Source of the DNA: Selenomonadaceae bacterium
GTDB lineage: Bacteria; Bacillota; Negativicutes; Selenomonadales; Selenomonadaceae
Length of the DNA: 64,000 nucleotides
Assembly: GCA_017549815.1 (NCBI GenBank)
Contig: JAFYNH010000066.1
Span: 1-64,000 of the forward strand
Reading direction: 5' to 3'
The notes under the pieces were generated by a model. The model had not been told where the DNA came from and did no database searches. It saw only the letters and a program-made list of their open reading frames with translations. Shown piece by piece: positions 6,381 through 13,896 of the stretch. The position numbers and the translations under genes are program-made. Position 1 is the first letter of the stretch. Every line of letters begins with the position of its first letter.

Positions 6381-7715
6381 ATGAGTAAACCAATAGTGGC
6401 AGTAGTCGGACGCCCGAATGTAGGTAAATCGACGCTTTTCAATCAGATTGGCAAGAAAAAATTATCAATCGTGGACGATATGGCGGGCGTGACGCGAGAC
6501 CGAATTTATATGGACGCAACGTGGCTTGATAAAGAATTCACGCTTATTGACACGGGCGGAATCGAAATTAAATCTTCCGATAAAATGCTGACGGAGATTA
6601 AAGCGCAAGCTAAAATCGCAATGGAGGAAGCCGACACGATTATTTTTGTCGTTGACGGTCGCGCAGGTTTGACTTCCGCCGATGAAGATATTGCGAAAAT
6701 GTTGCGCGGCACCGATAAGCCTGTAATCGTCGCTGTGAATAAAATCGATAGCCTTCAACTCGAAAATGAAACTTACGAATTTTATAAATTGGGCTTGGGC
6801 GAGCCGATAGGAATTTCGGCAAGTAACGCGCTTAATCTGGGCGATTTACTCGACGCCGTGATAAAAACTTTCCCCGACGCTAAAGAAGAAATTCGCGACG
6901 AAGACGAAATAAGAATTGCGGTTATCGGTCGCCCGAACGTCGGCAAATCTTCATTGGTAAATGCTTTGCTCGGCGAGGAGCGCGTTATCGTCAGCGACAT
7001 ACCCGGTACCACTCGTGACGCAATCGACACGCATTTTTTCTTGGACGGTACAAAATTTACGCTGATTGATACGGCGGGCATGAGGAAAAAATCCAAAATC
7101 GAAGAGCCTGTTGAAAGATACAGCGTGATTCGTTCGCTAAGGGCGATTGACCGCGCAGATGTTGTTCTTATGCTGATTGAGGCTCCCGTCGGCGTCACCG
7201 AACAGGATAAAAAAATTGCGGGCTATGCTCACGATTCGGGCAAAGGTTGCGTTATCGTCGTCAACAAGTGGGATATTTTCCCGAATAAACACGACCGCTC
7301 AACTAATCGATTCACCGACAATTTAAGGGAGCGGCTCGGCTTTCTGCAATATGCGCCTGTCGTTTATGCCAGTGCTTTAACAGGACAGCGCGTCGAGCGT
7401 GTGACGGAGCTTGTTAAATTCGTCGCCGAACAACAGTCTATGCGAATTCAAACCAGCGTCCTTAACGAATTAATTCGCGACGCCGTTGCCGTTAATCCTC
7501 CGCCGAGTAAAAAGGGCAAGTCGGCTAAAATTTTCTTCGTGACGCAAGCCGACATTTGCCCGCCAAAATTTATAATCTTTGTCAACGAGCCAGAACTTTT
7601 GCATTTCTCCTACCTGCGCTTTATAGAAAACCGACTGCGCGAGAGTTTCGGCTTTGAAGGTACGCCGCTGAAGTTTTTCGTCCGTAAACACAACCAAAAA
7701 GACGACGAACAATAA
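6381..7715 (+). CDS. der: ribosome-assembly GTPase Der (EngA)
   Basis: An essential GTPase that acts in 50S subunit maturation. The 444 residues contain two tandem G domains. The first has GRPNVGKST at residues 9-17, DTGG near 56 and NKID near 118. The second has GRPNVGKSS near 183, DTAGM near 230 and NKWD near 295. A KH-like C-terminal domain completes it. The start follows GGAGG at 6369-6373 in the end of the DUF512 gene. Confidence 0.97.
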   Translation: MSKPIVAVVGRPNVGKSTLFNQIGKKKLSIVDDMAGVTRDRIYMDATWLDKEFTLIDTGGIEIKSSDKMLTEIKAQAKIAMEEADTIIFVVDGRAGLTSADEDIAKMLRGTDKPVIVAVNKIDSLQLENETYEFYKLGLGEPIGISASNALNLGDLLDAVIKTFPDAKEEIRDEDEIRIAVIGRPNVGKSSLVNALLGEERVIVSDIPGTTRDAIDTHFFLDGTKFTLIDTAGMRKKSKIEEPVERYSVIRSLRAIDRADVVLMLIEAPVGVTEQDKKIAGYAHDSGKGCVIVVNKWDIFPNKHDRSTNRFTDNLRERLGFLQYAPVVYASALTGQRVERVTELVKFVAEQQSMRIQTSVLNELIRDAVAVNPPPSKKGKSAKIFFVTQADICPPKFIIFVNEPELLHFSYLRFIENRLRESFGFEGTPLKFFVRKHNQKDDEQ

Positions 7716-7747
7716 CAAACACGAATTGAATCAATACCGATTGCGCA

Positions 7748-7775
7748 TTGCCAAAAGTCGTAAGTGTGATATACT
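7748..7775 (+). promoter_or_regulatory. promoter of the small membrane protein gene
   Basis: TTGCCA (7748-7753), 16 bases, then TATACT (7770-7775) with a TGA extension. Confidence 0.6.
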
Positions 7776-7825
7776 TCGCAACGTTTCAAGGGATTGAAGA
7801 ACGAACACGACAGGAGGTAATGATG

Positions 7826-7954
7826 ATGAAAAAACTTTTATCAGTGAAAAAATTATTCACAGAGAATATAGAAATTCTAATCCTTAGTATAGGAGTTTTA
7901 AGCATATTGATGATTGGGTTGATTATCTTCAATAGCTTTGAAGAAATCTTTTAA
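7826..7954 (+). CDS. 42-residue single-pass membrane protein
   Basis: Three ATG codons (7820, 7823, 7826) follow AGGAGG at 7812-7817; the last has the best spacing. The peptide has a basic N-terminus (MKKLLSVKKLF) and one hydrophobic stretch of about 20 residues (EILILSIGVLSILMIGLIIF). It is a transcription unit of its own, with a promoter at 7748 and a terminator at 8061. Its size and shape fit a small regulatory membrane protein or a type I toxin, but no family is recognised. Confidence 0.65.
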   Translation: MKKLLSVKKLFTENIEILILSIGVLSILMIGLIIFNSFEEIF

Positions 7955-8060
7955 GTGATTTAAGCGGTCGAATTTTTCAAGGCTTAGGTGTCTTGGTGAC
8001 GGCTCATTACGAGCGTTGACCGCAGAAGATTTCCAACGAGCCATAACATAGAGCTTTAAC

Positions 8061-8112
8061 AAAATCCCTCCCCTGAAAAAATTCCCTGTTCATGACGAGC
8101 GGGGGATTTTTT
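8061..8112. terminator. terminator between convergent genes
   Basis: AAAATCCC...CC (from 8061) pairs with GGGGGATTTT (8101-8110) and is flanked by T-rich DNA. It ends the small membrane gene and reaches the stop of the minus-strand gene at 8112. Confidence 0.6.
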
Positions 8113-9035
8113 CATTCTTTGAACCCTACAAATGCAATTCCAGTGCCAGTGCTGCCCGCCGAGTTGACGAGTTTCGATTGACCGTAAACATAGCCGCGCA
8201 CGCTAACAACAGAATTTTCCGCAACTGATTCAGAATTGCAGACGATATAAGCCGAAATCGCTACGGGCGTTCGGTTATCGTTTGCAACTATCATTGCATG
8301 ATAACAGCTCCCGTCAAAAAATTGCGCAACAGAATTTTCAGCTGGCAGTTGCTGTATTCCGTAAATTTGCCCTTTGAAACGCAAAACTTTTCCGTAATAC
8401 TTCCAAGGCTCTTCGAGTGCCTTTGACGCCTTAACATTAAGTTCGTGACCGCCCAATATGTAATTCGGATATTTCTTCACGAGGTCGGTAGCTTTTTCCC
8501 AATTCGTGTTATCGTTTTCGGTGTCGGCGGTGTCCTTATTCCAACCCGTAGTAATTTCCTTGAGCATTTCTTTTGAGTCAACCTTTTTGCTTTTCCGTTC
8601 AAGTTCCTGCATAGAAATTTCGTCAACGCGCTTTTCCTTTTTACCAACGTCGTATTTTTCATAGTCTTTATTTGAATCTTTCGCGGGAGTATCGGGCATT
8701 TCTTCATAAAACATTTCTTCAATCTTCGCTTCAAACATGGCTTTATAGGCTTCAATTTGTCCCGGTATTTTCGTTCGATAAAAGCCGTAGAAAGAAAGTC
8801 CCGTGATTATTATACATATTAGTAATTTTCTTCTATAGTACATTATTGGGTGCGTGAGCAACTTTGAGGATTTGAGTCCTACTAAAACCGAACCGATTAG
8901 CCACAACGAATGATAAGCACTTATCGTAGCCGAAACGAAAAATAATGCGATGAACGCTCGGTTTGGCGTCAGTCCCCAACGATATTCGACATAAAACAAC
9001 GAGCCCCAAATCAGTACGACAAAATATCTTTCCAT
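8112..9035 (-). CDS. membrane protein with C-terminal OB-like domain
   Basis: A 307-residue protein of unknown function. Three hydrophobic segments (about residues 3-17, 25-53 and 70-88) anchor it. A charged, coiled-coil-prone linker spans ~95-190 (for example KKEKRVDEISMQELERKSKK). The C-terminal ~110 residues are beta-rich with two similar strands, KVLRFKGQIYGI and VVSVRGYVYG, the pattern of an OB fold that may bind a ligand outside or inside the membrane. ATG 9035 follows GGAGGG at seven bases. No operon partner is evident. Confidence 0.6.
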   Translation of the reverse strand: MERYFVVLIWGSLFYVEYRWGLTPNRAFIALFFVSATISAYHSLWLIGSVLVGLKSSKLLTHPIMYYRRKLLICIIITGLSFYGFYRTKIPGQIEAYKAMFEAKIEEMFYEEMPDTPAKDSNKDYEKYDVGKKEKRVDEISMQELERKSKKVDSKEMLKEITTGWNKDTADTENDNTNWEKATDLVKKYPNYILGGHELNVKASKALEEPWKYYGKVLRFKGQIYGIQQLPAENSVAQFFDGSCYHAMIVANDNRTPVAISAYIVCNSESVAENSVVSVRGYVYGQSKLVNSAGSTGTGIAFVGFKE

Positions 9036-9127
9036 TGCCGACCCTCCTTAACAAAAATTCCTTGTTTGCGGAAATTTTATCATAGAAAAATTTCAACGGC
9101 AAATTTTATTTTGTCGCCCGCGCAGAT

Positions 9128-9160
9128 AAAAAAAAATGCCGCCCGTAAGCGACAAATTTT
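9128..9160 (-). terminator. terminator of the coiled-coil protein gene
   Basis: On the minus strand TGTCGC (9154-9149) pairs with GCGGCA (9142-9137), followed by nine T. Confidence 0.65.
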
Positions 9161-9161
9161 T

Positions 9162-9887
9162 TTAACGTTGCTCCTGATTGTATTGCGGCGATTGATTGTA
9201 TTGTTGTGGCTGATTATATTGCTGGGGTTGGTTGTACTGTTGCGGCTGATTGTACTGTTGAGCCTGATCGTATGGTTGCTGATTATAGCCCTGCTGATTT
9301 TGTTCGTATTGTTGCTGATTGTAGTTTGGCTGTTGGACGCCGTAGGATTGCGCATAACTTTGTTGAGCCGCCTGTTGATTCATGCTGATTTTGGCTTGTT
9401 GAAGGATTTGGCGAGCGTTTTCAAGTCCGGCTTGCGCCTGTTGTACGCCTTGAAAAGTACTTGTCACGTGGGCGATAAGTTGGTCGAAAACTTGATTAGC
9501 GTAACGGTCGGCGTCGTCTTGGAGTTGCTTAGCATTTTGTCTAGTGCGCTCCATGATTTCAGCCTCTTGTTGTTGAGCCTGACTCAAAACCATTCGCGAT
9601 TTTTCCCGCGCCTTGATAACAATGTCGTTTTCGTCCATGAGTTGTTCAGCTTGCAGTTGTGCTTGTTTGATGATGTTGCCTGCCTCTGCCTGTGCGTTTT
9701 GAATTATGTTATCGCGTTCCTTCATGACTTCTTCGGCGTGTTCGAGTTCGGACGGCAATTCTTTACGCAATTCGTCTACTAACTGCAGGAATTCATCTTC
9801 CGATATTAGCATTTTGTTTGTTAGCGGCAAATGCGGTGCGCCCGCCGCCAAACTTTCTATTTTACTTAACGTGTCGCGAACTGACAT
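9162..9887 (-). CDS. DivIVA/AtpF-like coiled-coil protein with prion-like Q/N/Y tail
   Basis: A 241-residue protein. Residues ~30-160 are a long coiled coil (VDELRKELPSELEHAEEVMK onwards) resembling DivIVA-like and ATP-synthase-b-like proteins found near coaD/rsmD in Firmicutes. From ~175 it becomes a low-complexity tail made almost only of Q, N, Y, P and S, with five near-perfect PQQYNQ hexamers. ATG 9887 was chosen because AGAGGGG lies six bases upstream; an ATG further upstream (9905) lacks a site. The coiled coil suggests polymerisation at the membrane or division site. The tail resembles domains that form condensates. Both roles are inference. Confidence 0.65.
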   Translation of the reverse strand: MSVRDTLSKIESLAAGAPHLPLTNKMLISEDEFLQLVDELRKELPSELEHAEEVMKERDNIIQNAQAEAGNIIKQAQLQAEQLMDENDIVIKAREKSRMVLSQAQQQEAEIMERTRQNAKQLQDDADRYANQVFDQLIAHVTSTFQGVQQAQAGLENARQILQQAKISMNQQAAQQSYAQSYGVQQPNYNQQQYEQNQQGYNQQPYDQAQQYNQPQQYNQPQQYNQPQQYNQSPQYNQEQR

Positions 9888-9921
9888 AATCATCCCCTCT
9901 TGCATTAGTTGTTATGGGAAG

Positions 9922-10401
9922 TTAAATTTTTATTTTGGACTGGAGAGCGAACTCGACGCATTCGGGAACTAAGCCGTGAACGTCGCCGCCGAAATGTGCG
10001 AGTTCTCTGACGCCCGAAGAACTTATAAACAAAAATTCGGGAGCTGTCAACAAAAAAATCGTGTCGACGGTCGGGAGAAGGTGACGCATCATTTGCGCCT
10101 TGTTTACTTCGTATTCAAAATCGGTCGCCGAACGCAAGCCGCGAATAATTACGTTAATATCATGTTGCTTGATATAGTCGGCGGCAAGTCCTTCAAAGGT
10201 GTCGACAGTTAAGTTATCAATGTGGACGGTTGCCTCGCGCAGGAGTTCGGCGCGTTCCTCCATGTTGAAGAGATATTTTTTGTTCGGATTGAGGAAGACG
10301 CAAATAATCAGTTCGTCGACGAGTTTCGCCGCTCGCTCGAAAATATTTATATGTCCGTTAGTTACGGGGTCGAAACTGCCCGTGCAGATTGCCTTTTTCA
10401 T
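9922..10401 (-). CDS. coaD: phosphopantetheine adenylyltransferase
   Basis: It transfers AMP to 4'-phosphopantetheine to give dephospho-CoA, the penultimate CoA step. The 159 residues carry the nucleotidyltransferase motifs TGSFDPVTNGHINIFERA at the N-terminus and IIRGLRSATDFEYE near 90, and the C-terminal SSSGVRELA. It overlaps rsmD by four bases, the usual rsmD-coaD pairing. Confidence 0.97.
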   Translation of the reverse strand: MKKAICTGSFDPVTNGHINIFERAAKLVDELIICVFLNPNKKYLFNMEERAELLREATVHIDNLTVDTFEGLAADYIKQHDINVIIRGLRSATDFEYEVNKAQMMRHLLPTVDTIFLLTAPEFLFISSSGVRELAHFGGDVHGLVPECVEFALQSKIKI

Positions 10402-10958
10402 GCCGATAATTTCCTTTCCAAAATTGTTATCGCCGTTGTATGCCCGTAAGTTATTTTTCTGAAGAGATTAAAATTTATTGGAACGTCCAAAATTTCTTCC
10501 GCGCCGTGTTCGATAATCATCAAGCCGCCGTCGCTCAGCAAGTTCAATTCGGCAACAAGTTTCAATGATTTTTGCGAAAGTCCTTTTGCATAGGGCGGAT
10601 CGCTGAAAATTAAATCGAACGTCGCATTTTCTTTGGCGAGCTTGGATAAAATTTTTTCAAAGTCGCCGCGCAGAACTTTGCAGTTTTCAAACTTTGACCG
10701 ATTGATATTTTCGCGAATGATTTCTGCCGTTGCCGCGTCGATAAATGTTGCCGAACTTGCGCCCCGTGAAATACTTTCCAAGCCGAGTGCTCCCGTTCCC
10801 GCGAATATATCCAGCACCGATTTTATCTCCGAAAAATTTATTAGCCCGTTCAAAACGCTGAATAAGGATTCTTTAACTCGGTCGCTTGTCGGTCTTGTCG
10901 ATAAGCCTGCGGGCGTCTTCAACTTTAAGCCTTTAGCTCGTCCCGTGATTATTCTCAT
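10398..10958 (-). CDS. rsmD: 16S rRNA (guanine966-N2) methyltransferase
   Basis: It methylates G966 of 16S rRNA. The 186 residues show the N-terminal RIITGRAKG and TRPTSDRVKESLF, the SAM-binding DIFAGTGALGLE near 50 and the catalytic SDPPYAKG near 122. It overlaps both neighbours by four bases (ilvA upstream, coaD downstream), so the three form one translationally coupled unit. Confidence 0.96.
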   Translation of the reverse strand: MRIITGRAKGLKLKTPAGLSTRPTSDRVKESLFSVLNGLINFSEIKSVLDIFAGTGALGLESISRGASSATFIDAATAEIIRENINRSKFENCKVLRGDFEKILSKLAKENATFDLIFSDPPYAKGLSQKSLKLVAELNLLSDGGLMIIEHGAEEILDVPINFNLFRKITYGHTTAITILERKLSA

Positions 10959-12220
10959 CTTAGCAGGTCGATTTTTTCAATTTCATAGCCGTGCTTGCTT
11001 AGGGCGTGGACGATTCTATCAATATGCGCTTGATTGTGCGTCTCAACCGTGACTTCCAACACGACCTTTTTAAAGCTATCTGTGACGCGGGCTTGATCGT
11101 GTTCAAGCTTAATGACATTGGCATTTTCTTCAGTGAGGATTCGCGAAACGTTAAGCAATTCGCCGGGCTTATCGGCAAGCAATACGCCGAAACAAAAAAT
11201 TCTGCCGCGAACAATCAACGCCTTATCAATCAGCGCGGACAGAGTAGAAATATCAATATTGCCGCCGCTGACAATGGCGACGACTTTTTTATTTTTGAAA
11301 TCCAATTTATTGAGAGCCGCCAACGACAAAACGCCCGCGCCTTCGGCAATGAGTTTATGCTTTTCAATCAGGAACAACAACGCGGACATAATTTCCATTT
11401 CATTGACGGTAATAATTTCGTCGAGATATTTTTGGCAAAAGGCAAAAGTCAAATCGCCCGCCGTCTTGACTGCGCAACCGTCGGCAACCGTGTCCGAACT
11501 TTTGAGCGAAACAATTTTTCCTGCGTCAAGTGCCGCCTTCATACAAGCCGCGTTTTCGGGTTCGACGCCGATAACTTTAACGGTCGGACTGACAACTTTG
11601 GTAGCGAGTGCAACGCCCGAAGCAAAGCCGCCGCCGCCTATGGGAACTAAAATTGCGTCAACGTCTTTCAGCTCGTTTATAATTTCAAGTGCGGTCGTTC
11701 CTTGCCCCAACAAAACTTCCAAATCGTTAAACGGGTGGACATAAACATAGCCGTGCTTTTTCTGAAGTTCAAGGCTGTGTTTATAAGCGTCGTCGAATCC
11801 GTCGCCGTGCAGGACAACTTCCGCGCCGTAAGCCTTAGTTGCCTCGACTTTCAAAATCGGCGTGGTTGCGGGCATACAAATAACGGCTTTAACTCCGAGT
11901 TTCTGCGCGGCAAAAGCAACGCCTTGCGCATGATTGCCCGCCGATGCCGTGATAACTCCGCGTTTTTTCTCGTCGTCGGTTAAGTGGCTGATTTTGTTAT
12001 AGGCTCCGCGCAGTTTGAATGCGCCTGTATGTTGCATATTCTCTGGCTTGAGAAAAACTTGGTTGCCGCTCAGTTCCGAAAAAAAATCGCTCTGTATAAG
12101 CCGCGTCTTCTTAACGATTCCAGCAAGCTGTTTATCTGCGCGGTAAACATCGGCTATAGTCGTGCGCTCGACAATTTCGGCGGGCGATAATTTTTTCTCC
12201 GCGTTTTTCGTATCACTCAA
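10955..12220 (-). CDS. ilvA: threonine ammonia-lyase with ACT domain
   Basis: It deaminates threonine to 2-oxobutanoate, the entry to isoleucine synthesis or threonine breakdown. The 421 residues show the PLP lysine segment HTGAFKLRGAYNK near 68, the glycine-rich PIGGGGFASG near 195 and a single C-terminal ACT domain (about 345-421), which usually binds a regulator. The start is TTG 12220, nine bases after CCTCC read on the minus strand (AGGAGG). With one ACT domain it is closer to the tdcB/Firmicutes ilvA type than to the enterobacterial two-domain form. Confidence 0.94.
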   Translation of the reverse strand: MSDTKNAEKKLSPAEIVERTTIADVYRADKQLAGIVKKTRLIQSDFFSELSGNQVFLKPENMQHTGAFKLRGAYNKISHLTDDEKKRGVITASAGNHAQGVAFAAQKLGVKAVICMPATTPILKVEATKAYGAEVVLHGDGFDDAYKHSLELQKKHGYVYVHPFNDLEVLLGQGTTALEIINELKDVDAILVPIGGGGFASGVALATKVVSPTVKVIGVEPENAACMKAALDAGKIVSLKSSDTVADGCAVKTAGDLTFAFCQKYLDEIITVNEMEIMSALLFLIEKHKLIAEGAGVLSLAALNKLDFKNKKVVAIVSGGNIDISTLSALIDKALIVRGRIFCFGVLLADKPGELLNVSRILTEENANVIKLEHDQARVTDSFKKVVLEVTVETHNQAHIDRIVHALSKHGYEIEKIDLLR

Positions 12221-12281
12221 AACTTAAAACCTCCTGTTGCTTAGTGCGGTTAATTTATCATTGTAAAGGCTAATCGTCAAC

Positions 12282-12303
12282 AAAAAAAAGGCAACGCCTT
12301 TTC
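12282..12303 (-). terminator. terminator of the second Gly-Gly-leader gene
   Basis: AAAAGGC-AAC-GCCTTTT forms a 7-bp stem, followed on the minus strand by a run of T (complement of 12282-12289). Confidence 0.75.
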
Positions 12304-12333
12304 AACGTCGCCCGTAAAAATTTTAGTCACTGA

Positions 12334-12648
12334 TTACATGTCGTCGTAATTTACAAATTTGTACCCTCTATTGGTCATGTTATTTACAACCATTTGGGCA
12401 TCTTTATCGCGGACGAAGAATTTGCCGTCGATGCCGTCGCGCAGGTCATGAATATCCATAGGCACGCTTCTGTTGTAGGCGTCAATGACTTCATTTTTTT
12501 TCAATCTGCCCGAAACCTTAACTGCACTATAGCCTTTTTTGCCGTCTACTGTGTTGCGTCTGAAGTAGATGTAGCCCGTCGCGCCGCCCGTCACGTTGTC
12601 GAGTTCTTCGTCGCTCATGATTTCGTCTTTCAAAATTTCGTTTGCCAT
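12334..12648 (-). CDS. second Gly-Gly-leader (Nif11-like) secreted peptide precursor
   Basis: A 104-residue precursor with leader KDEIMSDEELDNVTGG, matching the leader at 649-720 at almost every position. The body (~82 residues) is unrelated to the first: YIYFRRNTVDGKKGYSAVKV, then a basic/acidic mix with no Cys. ATG 12648 has GGAGG eight bases upstream. A promoter and a terminator enclose it as a single-gene unit. The pairing of one leader with different bodies is typical of families exported by one shared peptidase-ABC transporter, which is not in this window. Confidence 0.7.
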   Translation of the reverse strand: MANEILKDEIMSDEELDNVTGGATGYIYFRRNTVDGKKGYSAVKVSGRLKKNEVIDAYNRSVPMDIHDLRDGIDGKFFVRDKDAQMVVNNMTNRGYKFVNYDDM

Positions 12649-12678
12649 AATTTTTTCCTCCATTTTCATTTCAGAATC

Positions 12679-12708
12679 ATTGTACTATACTTTGTCAAGC
12701 TTTGTCAA
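12679..12708 (-). promoter_or_regulatory. promoter of the second Gly-Gly-leader gene, with a direct repeat
   Basis: TTGACA (12708-12703) and TACAAT (12684-12679) are 18 bases apart on the minus strand. TTTGTCAA occurs twice, 10 bases apart (12691 and 12701, plus strand), which could be an operator occupying one helix face. Confidence 0.6.
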
Positions 12709-12755
12709 ACTTTCTTTCTGAAACTTATACGTTGCTCATCGAATTTTGTTACACG

Positions 12756-12784
12756 TTGCGAAAAAATTTTTTGGCTGATAGAAT
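12756..12784 (+). promoter_or_regulatory. serC promoter
   Basis: TTGCGA (12756-12761), 17 bases, TAGAAT (12779-12784) with a TGA extension. The -10 and its extension are identical to those at 174-182. Confidence 0.7.
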
Positions 12785-12810
12785 GGGGAAAAATTTTGGG
12801 AGGAGATTCA

Positions 12811-13896
12811 ATGAAGAGAGTATACAATTTCAATCCCGGTCCTGCGACTTTGCCGCTTGAAGTTTTGCAAGAGGCTCAAGCCGAATTCTTAAACTTCAGC
12901 GATTCGGGCATGTCGATTATCGAAATCAGTCATCGTTCAAAGCCCTACGAGAAAGTTCACAATCAAGCTAAAGCCGATATTTTGGAGCTTATGGGCTTGG
13001 GCGACGACTACGACGTTTTATTTATTCAAGGCGGCGCGTCGTTGCAATTCGCCATGATTCCTTTGAACTTCGCCACTAAGGAAAAGCCCGGCTCCTACGT
13101 TTTGAGCGGAACTTTTTCAAGCAACGCTTATAAAGAGGCAAATATTTTGGGCGTCGGTGAAGTTGCCGCGTCGACTAAGGAAGAAAATTTCCGCCGCGTC
13201 CCTCGCCAAGACGAATTGAAAATTAATCCGAACGCCGCTTATCTGCACGTCTGCTATAACAATACGATTTACGGCACGGAATTTCATTACGTCCCCGAAA
13301 CGGGCAATGTTCCGCTGTTCGCCGATATGTCAAGCGATATGTTGAGCCGCCTCGTTGATTTCAAAAAGTTTTCGCTGATTTATGCGGGCGTTCAAAAGAA
13401 TTTGGGACCTGCCGGCGTCGTTATCGTCGTTGCGCGTAAAAGTTTAATCGAAAAAAGTTTAGAGACGCTCCCGACAATGCTCCGTTACGACACTTTTTAT
13501 AAAAAGAATTCGCTGTACAATACGCCGCCCGCGTTCAGTATTTACATGGTCGGCAAAGTCGCGGCTTGGATTAAAAGTTGCGGCGGCTTAACGGAAATGG
13601 CTCGTCGCAATTCGATTAAGGCGAAAATTCTTTATGACGCGATTGACAATTCCGACGGCTTTTATCGCGGTCATGCCGAAAAAGATTCGCGCTCGTTTAT
13701 GAACGTGACTTTCCGCTTGCCGAGTGAAGACTTGGAGAAAAAATTTGTCGCGGAGGCTCTTGAAAAAAATTTGAGCGGCGTGAAAGGTCACCGCTCGGTT
13801 GGTGGTATGCGTGCCTCGATTTATAACGCAATGCCGATTGAGGGCGCGGAGGCTCTCGCAGATTTCATGAATCAATTCCGTAAATCAAACGTCTAA
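12811..13896 (+). CDS. serC: phosphoserine aminotransferase
   Basis: It converts 3-phosphohydroxypyruvate to phosphoserine in serine synthesis, with PLP. The 361-residue protein starts at ATG 12811 behind GGGAGGAG. Family motifs are MKRVYNFNPGPATLP at the N-terminus, FIQGGASLQFAMIP near 75, and the PLP lysine in YAGVQKNLGPAG near 195. The C-terminal RSVGGMRASIYNAMP is also typical. A long frame extends upstream of 12811 but crosses the promoter and the opposite gene and is not coding. It ends convergent with the large radical SAM gene and overlaps it by 12 bases. Confidence 0.97.
   Translation: MKRVYNFNPGPATLPLEVLQEAQAEFLNFSDSGMSIIEISHRSKPYEKVHNQAKADILELMGLGDDYDVLFIQGGASLQFAMIPLNFATKEKPGSYVLSGTFSSNAYKEANILGVGEVAASTKEENFRRVPRQDELKINPNAAYLHVCYNNTIYGTEFHYVPETGNVPLFADMSSDMLSRLVDFKKFSLIYAGVQKNLGPAGVVIVVARKSLIEKSLETLPTMLRYDTFYKKNSLYNTPPAFSIYMVGKVAAWIKSCGGLTEMARRNSIKAKILYDAIDNSDGFYRGHAEKDSRSFMNVTFRLPSEDLEKKFVAEALEKNLSGVKGHRSVGGMRASIYNAMPIEGAEALADFMNQFRKSNV

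Noticed and set aside
9066-9782. Leucine-rich plus-strand frame looking like a membrane protein
   Set aside because: It is the antisense of the PQQYNQ repeat gene; the reversed Q/N codons read as Leu/Val/Ile.
12394-12810. N-terminal extension of serC
   Set aside because: The upstream frame is antisense to the second Gly-Gly-leader gene and crosses both promoters; homologues begin at MKRVYNFNPGP.
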